A stretch of DNA of 8,390 nucleotides, taken from NCBI GenBank assembly GCA_035640715.1, contig DASQVO010000239.1, positions 1 through 8,390 of the forward strand. Reading direction: 5' to 3'. Positions within the stretch are counted from its first letter, which is position 1. Every line of letters begins with the position of its first letter. Below are positions 1 to 6,380 of this stretch, one piece after another. This DNA is from DASQVO01 sp035640715. Its GTDB lineage: Bacteria; Actinomycetota; Actinomycetes; Streptosporangiales; Streptosporangiaceae. The translations under genes were made by a program, and so were the position numbers. Under the pieces are notes generated by a model. It was not told the DNA's origin. It saw nothing but the letters and a program-made list of their open reading frames with translations, and did no database searches.

Positions 1-803
1 GGTGATCCTGGCGCCGCTGAGGATCTCGCCGGTCAGCGCGGGGTACTTGGCGTCGCGGTCGTGGATGAGGAACCTGATCTGCGCGAGGTTTCCGGCGTCC
101 TCCAGGTCCATGAGCAGGTTGCGGACGGCCTGCGTAACCCAGGCATGTGTGGGGTGCGCGGTGGTGCCGGGAATGCGGACGCGCCTGCCGGTGTGGTGGA
201 TGGCGGCGAGGATGTACTGGCGCTGTCCGGTGAGGGTGACGGTCCCGGTGAAGTCCATCGCCAGGATCGCCTCGGCCTGGGAGCGCAGGAAGCCGGCCCA
301 CGTGACCGTCGTCCGTTGCGGGGCCGGGCCGGCGCCATCGGTCTTGAGGATTCTCCCACACGGTGGAGGGAGCGATCTTGATGCCGGGGAGGGCGAGTTC
401 GCCGTGGATGCGCCGGTAGCCCCAGGAGGGGTTCTCGGCTGCCAGGCGGAGGATGAGGCGGCGGATCGAGGCGAGAGTGCGCGGACACCCAGGCCCTGGT
501 TCACGCTCGCCGGGCGTGGCGGTGTTTGATCGGGTCGCGATGCCACCGCAACACTGTGTCCGGGCTGACCAGGAGCCGGAGCCGGCGCAGCGTCGCGCGG
601 GACAGCGGCATGAGGAGCGCTGCGGGGAACGCCCTGTCCTCGGGCCGGAGTTGTGGGCGCTGGCTGCCGAGTTGTCGTTGCAGGACGGGGAGTTGGTGGC
701 GTAGGGCAAGGATCCCGGCGTCCTTCTCACGGTCGGTCATCGGCAATAGCCGCAACGCGGCGAAGGCGTGGGCGATGGCGAGGTAGGCGAAGCGGACCAG
801 CAC
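1..803 (-). pseudogene. Frameshifted DDE transposase / integrase-core protein, 3' end beyond window
   Basis: Remnant of an insertion-sequence transposase with an rve (DDE) integrase core, of the IS3/IS481-like type common in actinomycetes. It reads in three successive frames on the minus strand. Positions 803-504 (GTG start) carry the N-terminal part, with ILALRHQLPVLQRQLG and SPDTVLRWHRD. That frame stops at TGA 501-503, while about 502-353 continues with LAAENPSWGYRRIHGELA and STVWE. One extra T on the plus strand near 351-352 then shifts to a third frame, 351-1, with AILAMDFTGTVTLTGQRQY (first catalytic Asp in MDF) and FLIHDRDAKY (second Asp). The catalytic Glu would lie beyond the left edge. 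Recognition is by resemblance to this family; the frameshifts are read directly, and a sequencing error is less likely because there are two. No terminal inverted repeat is identified, so the exact IS family is uncertain. Confidence 0.8.
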
Positions 804-1030
804 GAGACGCGATCATGCCGAACGGTGAACGGCGCGCGCCGATGGCTGTTGACCTGCGCGGATGCATTTATCGGCACGCACACCGCCCGCAGGGAGGGCG
901 CATCCGCCAGCGGAAAAGGCCGATATGCGCGTTCTACGCCGGGACCGGCTTGGCGGCCTGATCCACGAATACGCCTAGGTCGCATAGGGTGACATAGTTT
1001 TCGGCTCCCACACCTGCCACCCGCTTGGGC
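804..1030. other. Intergenic stretch with two inverted repeats
   Basis: Apart from the transposase tail, this stretch holds a perfect 8-bp inverted repeat, GCGGATGC (858-865) and GCATCCGC (900-907), with a smaller CGCCC/GGGCG stem (884-888 / 896-900) inside it. A second inverted repeat, CACCTG (1011-1016) and CAGGTG (1032-1037), overlaps the stop codon of the GntR gene and could act as its transcription end, though it has no T run. No gene of its own is visible here. Confidence 0.4.
925..987 (+). pseudogene. Tail of a second transposase (last ~20 codons)
   Basis: One plus-strand frame reads VLRRDRLGGLIHEYA, then TAG (976-978), GTC, GCA, TAG (985-987). Transposases of the integrase-core type often end in a closely similar way (RRDxLGGLxHEY followed by a few residues). 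If CAG mutated to TAG, the original end would have been AQVA-stop, so the fragment seems to carry a nonsense mutation four codons before its old terminus. Nothing upstream in the same frame is convincing, although YRHAHRPQ in another frame (about 867-890) may be the preceding HRP region after a frameshift. The orientation is opposite to the transposase remnant on its left, so it is a separate IS fragment. The call rests on one short motif. Confidence 0.45.
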
Positions 1031-1747
1031 TCAGGTGGTTCGGACCTCGTCGGTCTTCCAGGTGAGGAGCTTCACCTGTCCCACGCTCTGCACGTGTTCG
1101 TGCATAGCCGCCGCGGCAGCGACCGGGTCGCCCGCGCGGATAGCGGCGGCGACCTGTTCGTGCTGGTCAAGTGACTGGGCTGGCCGTCCGGGCTGCCGGA
1201 GGGATTCGGCGCGGCTTTCGCTCACCTGCCCGGCGATCTCGGCCATGAACTCGGCGAGCAGTGGGCTGTGCGCGGCTTGGATGATGGCGCCATGGAACCG
1301 GGCGTCGCCCACTTCGCCACACTCGCCGCGGGCGATGGCCTCGCGCATGGCGGCGAGGGCGGTGCCGATAGCGGCCAGGTCCTCGTCGGTACGGCGGGTC
1401 GCGGCGAGCGCGGCCAGCTTGGTCTCGATGGCGTCTCTGGCATCGAGGATGTCCGGCAGCCGACGGCGCCTTTCGATCAGCGTTTCAAGCGGCTCGGCCT
1501 TGAGCCGGTCTTGGAGAAGGTACGTGCCGCCTCCGTGCCGTACCTCCACCAAGCCCTGGACCTCCAGCGCGACGATCGCCTCGCGTACCGACGCGCGGCT
1601 CACCCCGAGCCGGTCGGCAAGCTCCCGCTCGGGTGGCAGCCGGTCTCCCGCGCGCAGCTCAGTTTCGGCTACGTGGGCACGGAGCCGCTCTACCACCTGC
1701 TCATAGAGCCGGGTCCTGGCTACGGGGCGTAGCGGATCATCCCCCAA
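1031..1747 (-). CDS. GntR-family transcriptional regulator, FadR subfamily (FCD domain)
   Basis: A 238-residue ligand-responsive DNA-binding repressor or activator. Residues 12-80 form the GntR winged helix (LYEQVVERLRAHV, then GDRLPPERELADRLGVSRAS and REAIVALEVQGLVEVRHGGGT). Residues about 95-220 form the all-helical FCD effector domain. Asp148, His152, His196 and His218 fit the Asp plus three His that bind a metal ion and organic-acid ligands in many FCD proteins. The start is TTG (1745-1747); no ATG or GTG lies nearby in frame, and GGAAAGG sits about 8 bases upstream. It is divergent from the CoA-transferase operon, with 110 bp between starts, so it most likely controls that operon and itself. 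The effector is probably the transported acid or its CoA ester (inference). Length is normal for the family and no defect is seen. Confidence 0.93.
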   Translation of the reverse strand: MGDDPLRPVARTRLYEQVVERLRAHVAETELRAGDRLPPERELADRLGVSRASVREAIVALEVQGLVEVRHGGGTYLLQDRLKAEPLETLIERRRRLPDILDARDAIETKLAALAATRRTDEDLAAIGTALAAMREAIARGECGEVGDARFHGAIIQAAHSPLLAEFMAEIAGQVSESRAESLRQPGRPAQSLDQHEQVAAAIRAGDPVAAAAAMHEHVQSVGQVKLLTWKTDEVRTT

Positions 1748-1777
1748 GGCCCCGCCCTTTCCGCCACAAGATGATTC

Positions 1778-1806
1778 TTGACAGGCCTTTGCCTAGGTTA
1801 CACACT
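1778..1806 (+). promoter_or_regulatory. Candidate promoter for the CoA-transferase operon
   Basis: A perfect TTGACA (1778-1783) is followed after 17 bases by CACACT (1801-1806), a weak -10 match with A, A and T in the right places. It points into the plus-strand operon and lies just upstream of the 12-bp palindrome. It is the only good -35 hexamer noted in the divergent intergenic region. The -10 assignment is uncertain. Confidence 0.4.
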
Positions 1807-1808
1807 CA

Positions 1809-1820
1809 TACGCATGCGTA
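1809..1820. promoter_or_regulatory. Candidate operator: perfect 12-bp palindrome
   Basis: TACGCATGCGTA reads the same on both strands. It sits between the putative -10 box and the ribosome-binding site of the CoA-transferase gene, a typical position for repressor binding. The adjacent FadR-type regulator binds DNA as a dimer, so a palindromic site is expected. A weaker candidate follows at 1827-1840 (TGGT, six bases, ACCA), which resembles the FadR half-sites TGGT/ACCA but with a spacer of six rather than three. The link to the regulator is inference from position and symmetry. Confidence 0.45.
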
Positions 1821-1857
1821 GAGGCCTGGTGGCCTGACCAATCTCCAGGGAGGGTGA

Positions 1858-3045
1858 GTGAGGCAAGCGCTTGCAGGGATTCGGGTCCTCGATCTGACCC
1901 GGATCCTGTCCGGCCCCCTGACCACCATGATCCTTGCTGATCTCGGCGCTGACGTGATCAAGGTCGAGGACACGGGAACGGGTGATGACACCAGGCGGTG
2001 GGGGCCCCCATTCCAGGGTGATGACGCCGCCTATTTCATGGCGGCTAACCGTAACAAGCGCGCCATCAGCGTCGATCTGAAGACCGATGCGGGCAGGAAG
2101 CTCGCACTGCGGCTCGCCGACCGGGCCGATGTGGTGGTCGAGAACTTCCGGCCGGGCACGGCGGCCCGGCTTGGCCTGAGTTATACCGAGCTCGCCTCAC
2201 GCAACCCGCGGCTGGTGTACGCCTCCATCTCCGGGTACGGGCAGACCGGCCCGGACACCGCTCTGCCAGGCTATGACGCCATCGCGCAGGCCAGGTCGGG
2301 GATGATGAGCATCACCGGGGAGGTCGATGGCCCGCCGATGCGGCCCGGTGTCGCCACCGCCGACATCGGGGCGGGCATGTGGGCCGCGATCGGCGTTTTC
2401 GCCGCGCTGCACGCCCGGACTGTCACCGGTCGCGGCCAGTACGTTGACGTTGCCCTGCTGGACGGCCAGATCTCCTGGCTCACCTACGTGGCGAGCGGCT
2501 ACTTCGCCAGCGGAGCGGTCCCGGCCCGTTACGGGACCGCGCACCCGACGATCGTGCCGTACCAGGCGTTCGCCACACGCGACGGCCACATCATGATCGC
2601 CGTGGGCAACGAGCGGCTATGGCAGCGTTTCACCACCGCCATCGACCGGCCGGATCTGGGCAGTGACCCGCGCTACGCCACCAACCCCGACCGGGTCCGT
2701 AACCGTGACCGGCTCATCGCCGAGCTGACGGCGACCCTCCGAGATCGCGACAGCGGCGAATGGTCCAAACGGCTGGCCGACGCCGGAATTCCCGCCGCGC
2801 CCATCGCCTCGGCCGCCGAAGCCCTCGCCGATCAGCAAGTGCTCGCCCGTGACATGATCGCCGAGTTCGACCATCCCTCGGGACGGGTCCGTACGGCCGG
2901 TTCGCCGATCAAGCTCAGTGACACACCCGTCAGCTACCGCCTCCCGCCGCCGACCCTGGGCCAGCACACCGACGAGGTCCTCGCCGAGCTCGGCTACCAG
3001 ACCGCCGATATCGACGCCATGCGCGCGGCGGGGGTGATCCGATGA
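1858..3045 (+). CDS. Class III (CaiB/BaiF family) CoA-transferase
   Basis: A 395-residue cytoplasmic enzyme that moves CoA between carboxylic acids, usually from a CoA-ester donor to an acid substrate. The family's N-terminal signature is clear: PLAGIRVLD-like LAGIRVLDLTRILSGP, then ILADLGADVIKVE, NRNKRAISVDLK (64-75) and ENFRPG (95-100). Asp169 in ATADIGAGMWAAIG aligns with the catalytic Asp of formyl-CoA transferase. The position where alpha-methylacyl-CoA racemases of this superfamily have a catalytic His is Tyr139 (PGYD), which favours a transferase over a racemase. The start is GTG 1858, with AGGGAGG (1847-1853) close upstream; it gives the usual family N-terminus. The stop overlaps the next gene's start (ATGA), so the two are translationally coupled. 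The substrate is unknown; neighbours suggest an imported organic acid. Confidence 0.92.
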   Translation: MRQALAGIRVLDLTRILSGPLTTMILADLGADVIKVEDTGTGDDTRRWGPPFQGDDAAYFMAANRNKRAISVDLKTDAGRKLALRLADRADVVVENFRPGTAARLGLSYTELASRNPRLVYASISGYGQTGPDTALPGYDAIAQARSGMMSITGEVDGPPMRPGVATADIGAGMWAAIGVFAALHARTVTGRGQYVDVALLDGQISWLTYVASGYFASGAVPARYGTAHPTIVPYQAFATRDGHIMIAVGNERLWQRFTTAIDRPDLGSDPRYATNPDRVRNRDRLIAELTATLRDRDSGEWSKRLADAGIPAAPIASAAEALADQQVLARDMIAEFDHPSGRVRTAGSPIKLSDTPVSYRLPPPTLGQHTDEVLAELGYQTADIDAMRAAGVIR

Positions 3046-3791
3046 GCGATGTGACCATCATCCGCGACGGCCGCGTCGCCCGCGTCGTCCTGGGTACCGG
3101 CCGTCGCAGCAATGCGCTGCGCAGCGATGACTGGGCCGAACTCGCCGCAGGCATCGACGCGCTGGCCACTGATGAGAGCTTGCGGGTCGTCACGGTCACC
3201 GGAGCCGGCCGTGCTGCCTTCAGCGCCGGATCGGACATGCGCGAATGGGTGAGCGCCGACCCGCGGCAGGTCGAGAACAGCTTCGCCCGGATGGAGGCGG
3301 CGTTCACCGCCATCGAACGGCTTCCGGTACCGGTCATCGCAGGCGTGCGCGGTGTCGCGGCTGGCGCGGGCTGCCAGCTCGCCTGCGCTTGCGATCTCCG
3401 CGTGATCGGAGAACGGTCCCGGATGGGGATGCCCATCGCCCGTTGGGGAATCCTCGCCTCCCCCGCGTTCGCCGCGCGCATCGCCCTCCTGTCCAGCCCT
3501 GATGTCGCCCGCGACCTGCTCTACACCGGGCGACTGGTCGAGGGTCCCGAAGCGGTACGGCTTGGTCTTGCCAGCCGCTGCGTCCCCGACTCCGAGGTCG
3601 AAGCAGCCACCGAGGCCCTTGTTCAGCTCATCGCCGCGCAACCGGCCGGCGCCATACGCGCGGCCAAACTAGCCGTCGAGGCGGCCCTCGCCCCCACACG
3701 TACCGCCGTCCGGACGCACGCCACCGGTCCGGCCGCCGACTACGGCGACCTCCAGCGAGGCATCACCGCGTTTCTCCAGCCCACCGGCTGA
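3042..3791 (+). CDS. Crotonase-fold (enoyl-CoA hydratase/isomerase family) protein lacking catalytic Glu residues
   Basis: A 249-residue crotonase-superfamily member that probably acts on the CoA ester made by the preceding transferase. The oxyanion-hole segments are present: FSAGSDM (60-66) and GVRGVAAGAGCQLACACDLR (101-120). The two glutamates that add and remove water in classical hydratases (rat Glu144 and Glu164) correspond here to Gln112 (GCQL) and Ile132 (MGMPI). The usual PGxGGTQRL stretch is also replaced (ILASPAFAARI). Simple hydratase or standard isomerase activity is therefore doubtful. Other crotonase chemistries (thioesterase, C-C bond hydrolase, decarboxylase, dehalogenase) are possible but cannot be chosen from sequence. 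ATG 3042 overlaps the upstream TGA, giving an ATGA junction. Length is normal and the frame is intact. Family assignment is firm; the reaction is unknown. Confidence 0.9.
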   Translation: MSDVTIIRDGRVARVVLGTGRRSNALRSDDWAELAAGIDALATDESLRVVTVTGAGRAAFSAGSDMREWVSADPRQVENSFARMEAAFTAIERLPVPVIAGVRGVAAGAGCQLACACDLRVIGERSRMGMPIARWGILASPAFAARIALLSSPDVARDLLYTGRLVEGPEAVRLGLASRCVPDSEVEAATEALVQLIAAQPAGAIRAAKLAVEAALAPTRTAVRTHATGPAADYGDLQRGITAFLQPTG

Positions 3792-3797
3792 CCCACC

Positions 3798-3813
3798 GAG
3801 AGAAAGGCCTCTC
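3798..3813 (+). promoter_or_regulatory. Ribosome-binding site of the transporter gene, inside a small hairpin
   Basis: GAGAGAAAGG lies about 11 bases before ATG 3819. GAGAG (3798-3802) can pair with CTCTC (3809-3813), placing the AAAGG core in the loop. The gap to the upstream stop is only 27 bases, so the transporter is probably part of the same transcript. The hairpin may be chance. Confidence 0.35.
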
Positions 3814-3818
3814 ACCCC

Positions 3819-5105
3819 ATGTCCACCACAGTGACCGCGCCGCCCGAGCGCCTTACCTCCGCCCAGCGCAACGCCTTCTGGGGCTCCTTCGGAGGCTGGA
3901 CGATGGACGGCTTCAACTGGACCATCTTCGGTCTCATCCTCGCCCCCGCCATGGACAAGCTCCTGCCTGCCGCCGGTATCGCGCCAACCACCGCCAACGT
4001 CGGCTGGTACGGCCAGCTCAGCGCGGCCATGTTCCTGGTCGGCTGGGGACTGGCGTTCCTGTGGGGACCGATCGCCGACCGATTCGGCCGCAGACCCGCC
4101 ATGATGGCCTCGATCCTGATATACGGTGTTTTCACCGGGCTCGCCGGGCTGGCCACCAACCTGTGGGAATGGAACATCTTCCGCTTGGTCGCGGCCATCG
4201 GTGTCGGTGGCGAGTGGGCGATGGCCGGGACCCTTCTCGCCGAAGTACTCCCCGAACATCGCCGCGCCCGGTTCGGCGGCCTCATGCACTCGGCCGCTTA
4301 CTGGGGTGTCCTGCTCGTCTCCACGATCTACCTGCTTTTCGGCACGGCACTGGGCTGGCGTGGCCTGCTGATCGTCGGTGTGCTGCCCGCGCTGATCGTC
4401 TTCGTCATCCGGCGCACCACACCCGAGCCCGAACGCTGGCAGGCCGCGGAGACGAAGGCGAGCGGCTCCTTCTGGCAGCCGCTGCGCGAGATCACCAGCG
4501 GTACCTACCGCGCCCGCACGATCGGCAACCTGCTCTTGCTCGTCGTCTGTGTCATCGGACTGTGGGCCGGGTCCACCTACGTCCCGACCGCCATGACCAA
4601 CCTGGCCGTGCTGCACAAGTACCAGGCCTCGGACAAAGTGCACCTCGCCAGTGCCGCCTCGATGGTCGTCGCCGCCTTCACCATCGTCGGCTGCATCGCC
4701 GTACCGTGGCTCGCCAGCCGACTCGGCCGCCGCCGCACCCTGCAGGTCACGTTCCTGCTGATGATCGTCGGCATCGTCGGCAGCTACGGCATCGCCTACC
4801 CGCAGCATTCGATTCCTTTGCTCTTCGCCTTCCTTCCCATCCTTGGCCTGGGCGGCGCCAGCTTCGCGATCTTCACGATCTGGCTACCCGAGCAGTACCC
4901 GACCCGGATCCGGGCCACCGCGTTCGCCGTGAACACGGCCCTTTCCCGCTGGGTCGCGGCCGGCGGCACGTTCCTCATCGGCTACGGCATCCACGCCACC
5001 GGATCACTCACCATCCCGCTGACAGCGACCGGAGCCGTATTCGTCGCCGGTCTCGGACTCGTCACCCTCGCCCCCGAGACCAACGGCCAACCCCTGCCCG
5101 AGTAA
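3819..5105 (+). CDS. MFS transporter, carboxylate/aromatic-acid:H+ symporter type
   Basis: A 428-residue inner-membrane protein with about 12 hydrophobic segments in two halves, of the major facilitator superfamily. TM1 carries GGWTMDGFNWTIFGLILAP with Asp30, like the conserved acidic TM1 residue of the aromatic-acid (AAHS) and sialate/lactate-type (SHS) symporters. Loop 2-3 has GPIADRFGRRPAMM (83-96, the MFS motif A) and TM4 has GVGGEWAMAGTLLAEVLPE (128-146). A second motif-A-like loop, ASRLGRRRTL, opens the C-terminal half, and the protein ends in a PETNGQPLPE tail. It likely imports an organic acid by proton symport for the CoA-transferase and crotonase encoded upstream. The start at ATG 3819 has a fitting ribosome-binding site. 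The frame is intact and full length. Substrate class is inferred from subfamily likeness; export cannot be excluded. Confidence 0.9.
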   Translation: MSTTVTAPPERLTSAQRNAFWGSFGGWTMDGFNWTIFGLILAPAMDKLLPAAGIAPTTANVGWYGQLSAAMFLVGWGLAFLWGPIADRFGRRPAMMASILIYGVFTGLAGLATNLWEWNIFRLVAAIGVGGEWAMAGTLLAEVLPEHRRARFGGLMHSAAYWGVLLVSTIYLLFGTALGWRGLLIVGVLPALIVFVIRRTTPEPERWQAAETKASGSFWQPLREITSGTYRARTIGNLLLLVVCVIGLWAGSTYVPTAMTNLAVLHKYQASDKVHLASAASMVVAAFTIVGCIAVPWLASRLGRRRTLQVTFLLMIVGIVGSYGIAYPQHSIPLLFAFLPILGLGGASFAIFTIWLPEQYPTRIRATAFAVNTALSRWVAAGGTFLIGYGIHATGSLTIPLTATGAVFVAGLGLVTLAPETNGQPLPE

Positions 5106-5176
5106 GCACTCCCAGCTCCGGACGCCGTAGCGAGGAGACGGCCTCTGCAGAGAGGACGTTGGCAGTAGCCAGCGGT

Positions 5177-5310
5177 AGGGAAGCTGACGCACATCGCTAA
5201 GCCGCCTTCGGCAAGAGGGCGGGTGCTGATGTTGGCGTCGTGCGCGGCGGCGATGGCCTGAACGATGGAGAACCCGAGTCCCAGGCGTCGCCGTCGCCGA
5301 TTCGCTCCGC
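5177..5310 (-). pseudogene. C-terminal fragment of a sensor histidine kinase
   Basis: A minus-strand frame reads LGLGFSIVQAIAAAHDAN, then ISTRPLAEGGLAMCVSFP. This is the G2-box end of a HATPase_c domain, which in actinomycete sensor kinases reads GLGLSIVxAIAxAHG followed by an EGGLxVxVxFP strand. The segment before it (SRGANRRRRR) resembles the usual GADR linker. Nothing of the N, G1 or F boxes remains, and no stop codon follows the domain end in frame, so this is a decayed or transferred fragment. It lies about 70 bases beyond the transporter stop, on the opposite strand. Confidence 0.65.
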
Positions 5311-5354
5311 GTGAGCACGCGGCTGCACCGCTAAATAGCGCCGCTACCACATAA

Positions 5355-5490
5355 CTTCAGGCTGTCCGCGATAAGCACGAGTGTCGTTGCTTTCAAGTGC
5401 ACATCTGTGATCGATTGGGCAATGCGTTCCGCTCGCCCCGGATCGGTACCCGTGAGCATCGTGGCGATCCCGGCCAGCGTTTCCTCCTTC
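5355..5490 (-). pseudogene. Single unit of a helical-repeat protein fused to a broken gene end
   Basis: The minus-strand frame that ends at TAG 5331-5333 contains ETLAGIATMLTGTDPGRAER, then IAQSITDVHLKATTLVLIAD. The alternation of LAxIAxxLxxTDPxRAERIAQSITD and a KAxxLxxIA helix resembles one unit of the tandem helical repeats in large actinomycete repeat proteins, where such units recur every 40 or so residues. Only about one unit is present. Upstream the homology gives way, near 5475-5500, to the truncated nucleotidyltransferase gene in a different frame; downstream it degenerates. I read it as rearrangement debris. The repeat family is recalled by pattern, not confirmed by search. Confidence 0.5.
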
Positions 5491-5496
5491 TGGCCT

Positions 5497-5883
5497 TCAA
5501 CGGAGCTTGGCCAGAATGCAGTCGTGCGGTTCCAGGCACAGCCCGCGGCCCGGCTCGCTGCTGGGCGTCTGGAAGGTGACAAGGCGATCCCTCCAGCCGG
5601 CCGGGAACACGCCGGTGCTGACGCTGACGCCCTGCGGGTAGTAGCCGAACTCCTTGTGGAATTCGGGGAATTCTCCGATGTTCACATCGACGAGATCTGA
5701 CTTGGCGCCGTCCGGGTCAGCGAAGAAGGCTGTATCTACCTCCATCGACCCGGTCGCCTCGGGCGGCAGTTCATCCTCGGGATAGCTGCCCAGGATGGAT
5801 TGGCTGCCGATCACGAGCACGTCACGCTCATCGGCTATCTTCGCTACAGTGCGCAGGACATGCGCGAGTTGCTCGCGTGTCAT
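5497..5883 (-). CDS. Truncated nucleotidyltransferase (DUF6036-like)
   Basis: 128 residues, start ATG 5881-5883, stop TGA 5497-5499. LVIGSQSILGSYPED (23-37) followed by SMEVDTAFF (46-54) is the GS...[DE]hD arrangement of minimal nucleotidyltransferases, with Gly26-Ser27 and Glu48/Asp50 as likely nucleotide- and metal-binding positions. GVSVSTGVFPAGWRDR and GLCLEPHDCILAKL follow, as in actinomycete proteins I recall as DUF6036. Homologues continue past the AKL segment with further helices; here the reading ends one residue later and the DNA changes to an unrelated repeat-protein fragment, so roughly the last third seems missing. The start overlaps the stop of the HTH gene (ATGA), indicating coupled translation. 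By analogy with AbiEi/AbiEii this would be the toxin or effector member, possibly inactivated. Family name is moderately sure; function is inference. Confidence 0.7.
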   Translation of the reverse strand: MTREQLAHVLRTVAKIADERDVLVIGSQSILGSYPEDELPPEATGSMEVDTAFFADPDGAKSDLVDVNIGEFPEFHKEFGYYPQGVSVSTGVFPAGWRDRLVTFQTPSSEPGRGLCLEPHDCILAKLR

Positions 5884-6380
5884 GAGGCGTGCTCGGCGCG
5901 CCAGTGCCTGCGGAAGGATTCCAGCACCGTTCTGCGCTCGTCCTCGGACAGAATGCCGGTAAACGGGCTGTTTTGCCGCATCTCCGCCGCCTGGGGACTG
6001 TCGGACACCAGGACACTGAGGACCTGATCTGGGCCGGACTCCAGGGCAGCCTGCCACAGGCCAAGCCAGTGCTGGGCCATCGTTCCCGCATGGACTGCGC
6101 TGAAGCGGTCCAGGTTCTCGCGCGCCCGGCTGAGCACGCGATCAGGCTCGGTCACGAGATGACCGGCGACCGCTGCGTGGAGCCAGCGGGATTGTTCCTG
6201 CTCCCGCGTCGGCAACCGCCTGATCAGCGCCAGCACATCAGACCGGCGCACATACCGGTGCGTCCCGCCTTCCCGTGCCACCGGCAGCTTCCCCTCGTTG
6301 CACAAGTCCACAACATGCTGGCGAGAACAGCCCAGCAACTGGGCGGCCTCACCTGTCCGTATCAGGTCAGTCGCGTCCAT
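5880..6380 (-). CDS. HTH (excisionase/MerR-type) DNA-binding protein, partner of the nucleotidyltransferase
   Basis: 166 residues from ATG 6378-6380. Residues 7-52 form an excisionase-type helix-turn-helix: IRTGEAAQLLGCSRQHVVDL, then KLPVAREGGTHRYVRRSDVL. The C-terminal region (about 58-166) is helical and uncharacterised to me; it includes LGLWQAALESGPDQVLSVL and MRQNSPFTGILSEDERRTVL, a pattern I associate with proteins encoded just before DUF6036 nucleotidyltransferases. ATG 6380 is chosen because the HTH begins a few codons later; the frame is open farther upstream to 6656, but that extension shows no homology. A weak AGCGGA lies about 10 bases upstream. The gene probably encodes an antitoxin-like autoregulator of the two-gene unit. 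No damage is visible. Confidence 0.78.
   Translation of the reverse strand: MDATDLIRTGEAAQLLGCSRQHVVDLCNEGKLPVAREGGTHRYVRRSDVLALIRRLPTREQEQSRWLHAAVAGHLVTEPDRVLSRARENLDRFSAVHAGTMAQHWLGLWQAALESGPDQVLSVLVSDSPQAAEMRQNSPFTGILSEDERRTVLESFRRHWRAEHAS

Noticed and set aside
3669..4808. Long minus-strand open frame (379 codons) opposite the transporter
   Set aside because: It is a shadow of the MFS gene in GC-rich DNA; the translation is Gly/Asp/Glu-rich without domain signatures, whereas the plus strand encodes a clear 12-TM protein.
4061..5200. Second plus-strand open frame inside the transporter
   Set aside because: It is an out-of-frame translation, rich in Arg and His, overlapping the well-supported transporter frame.
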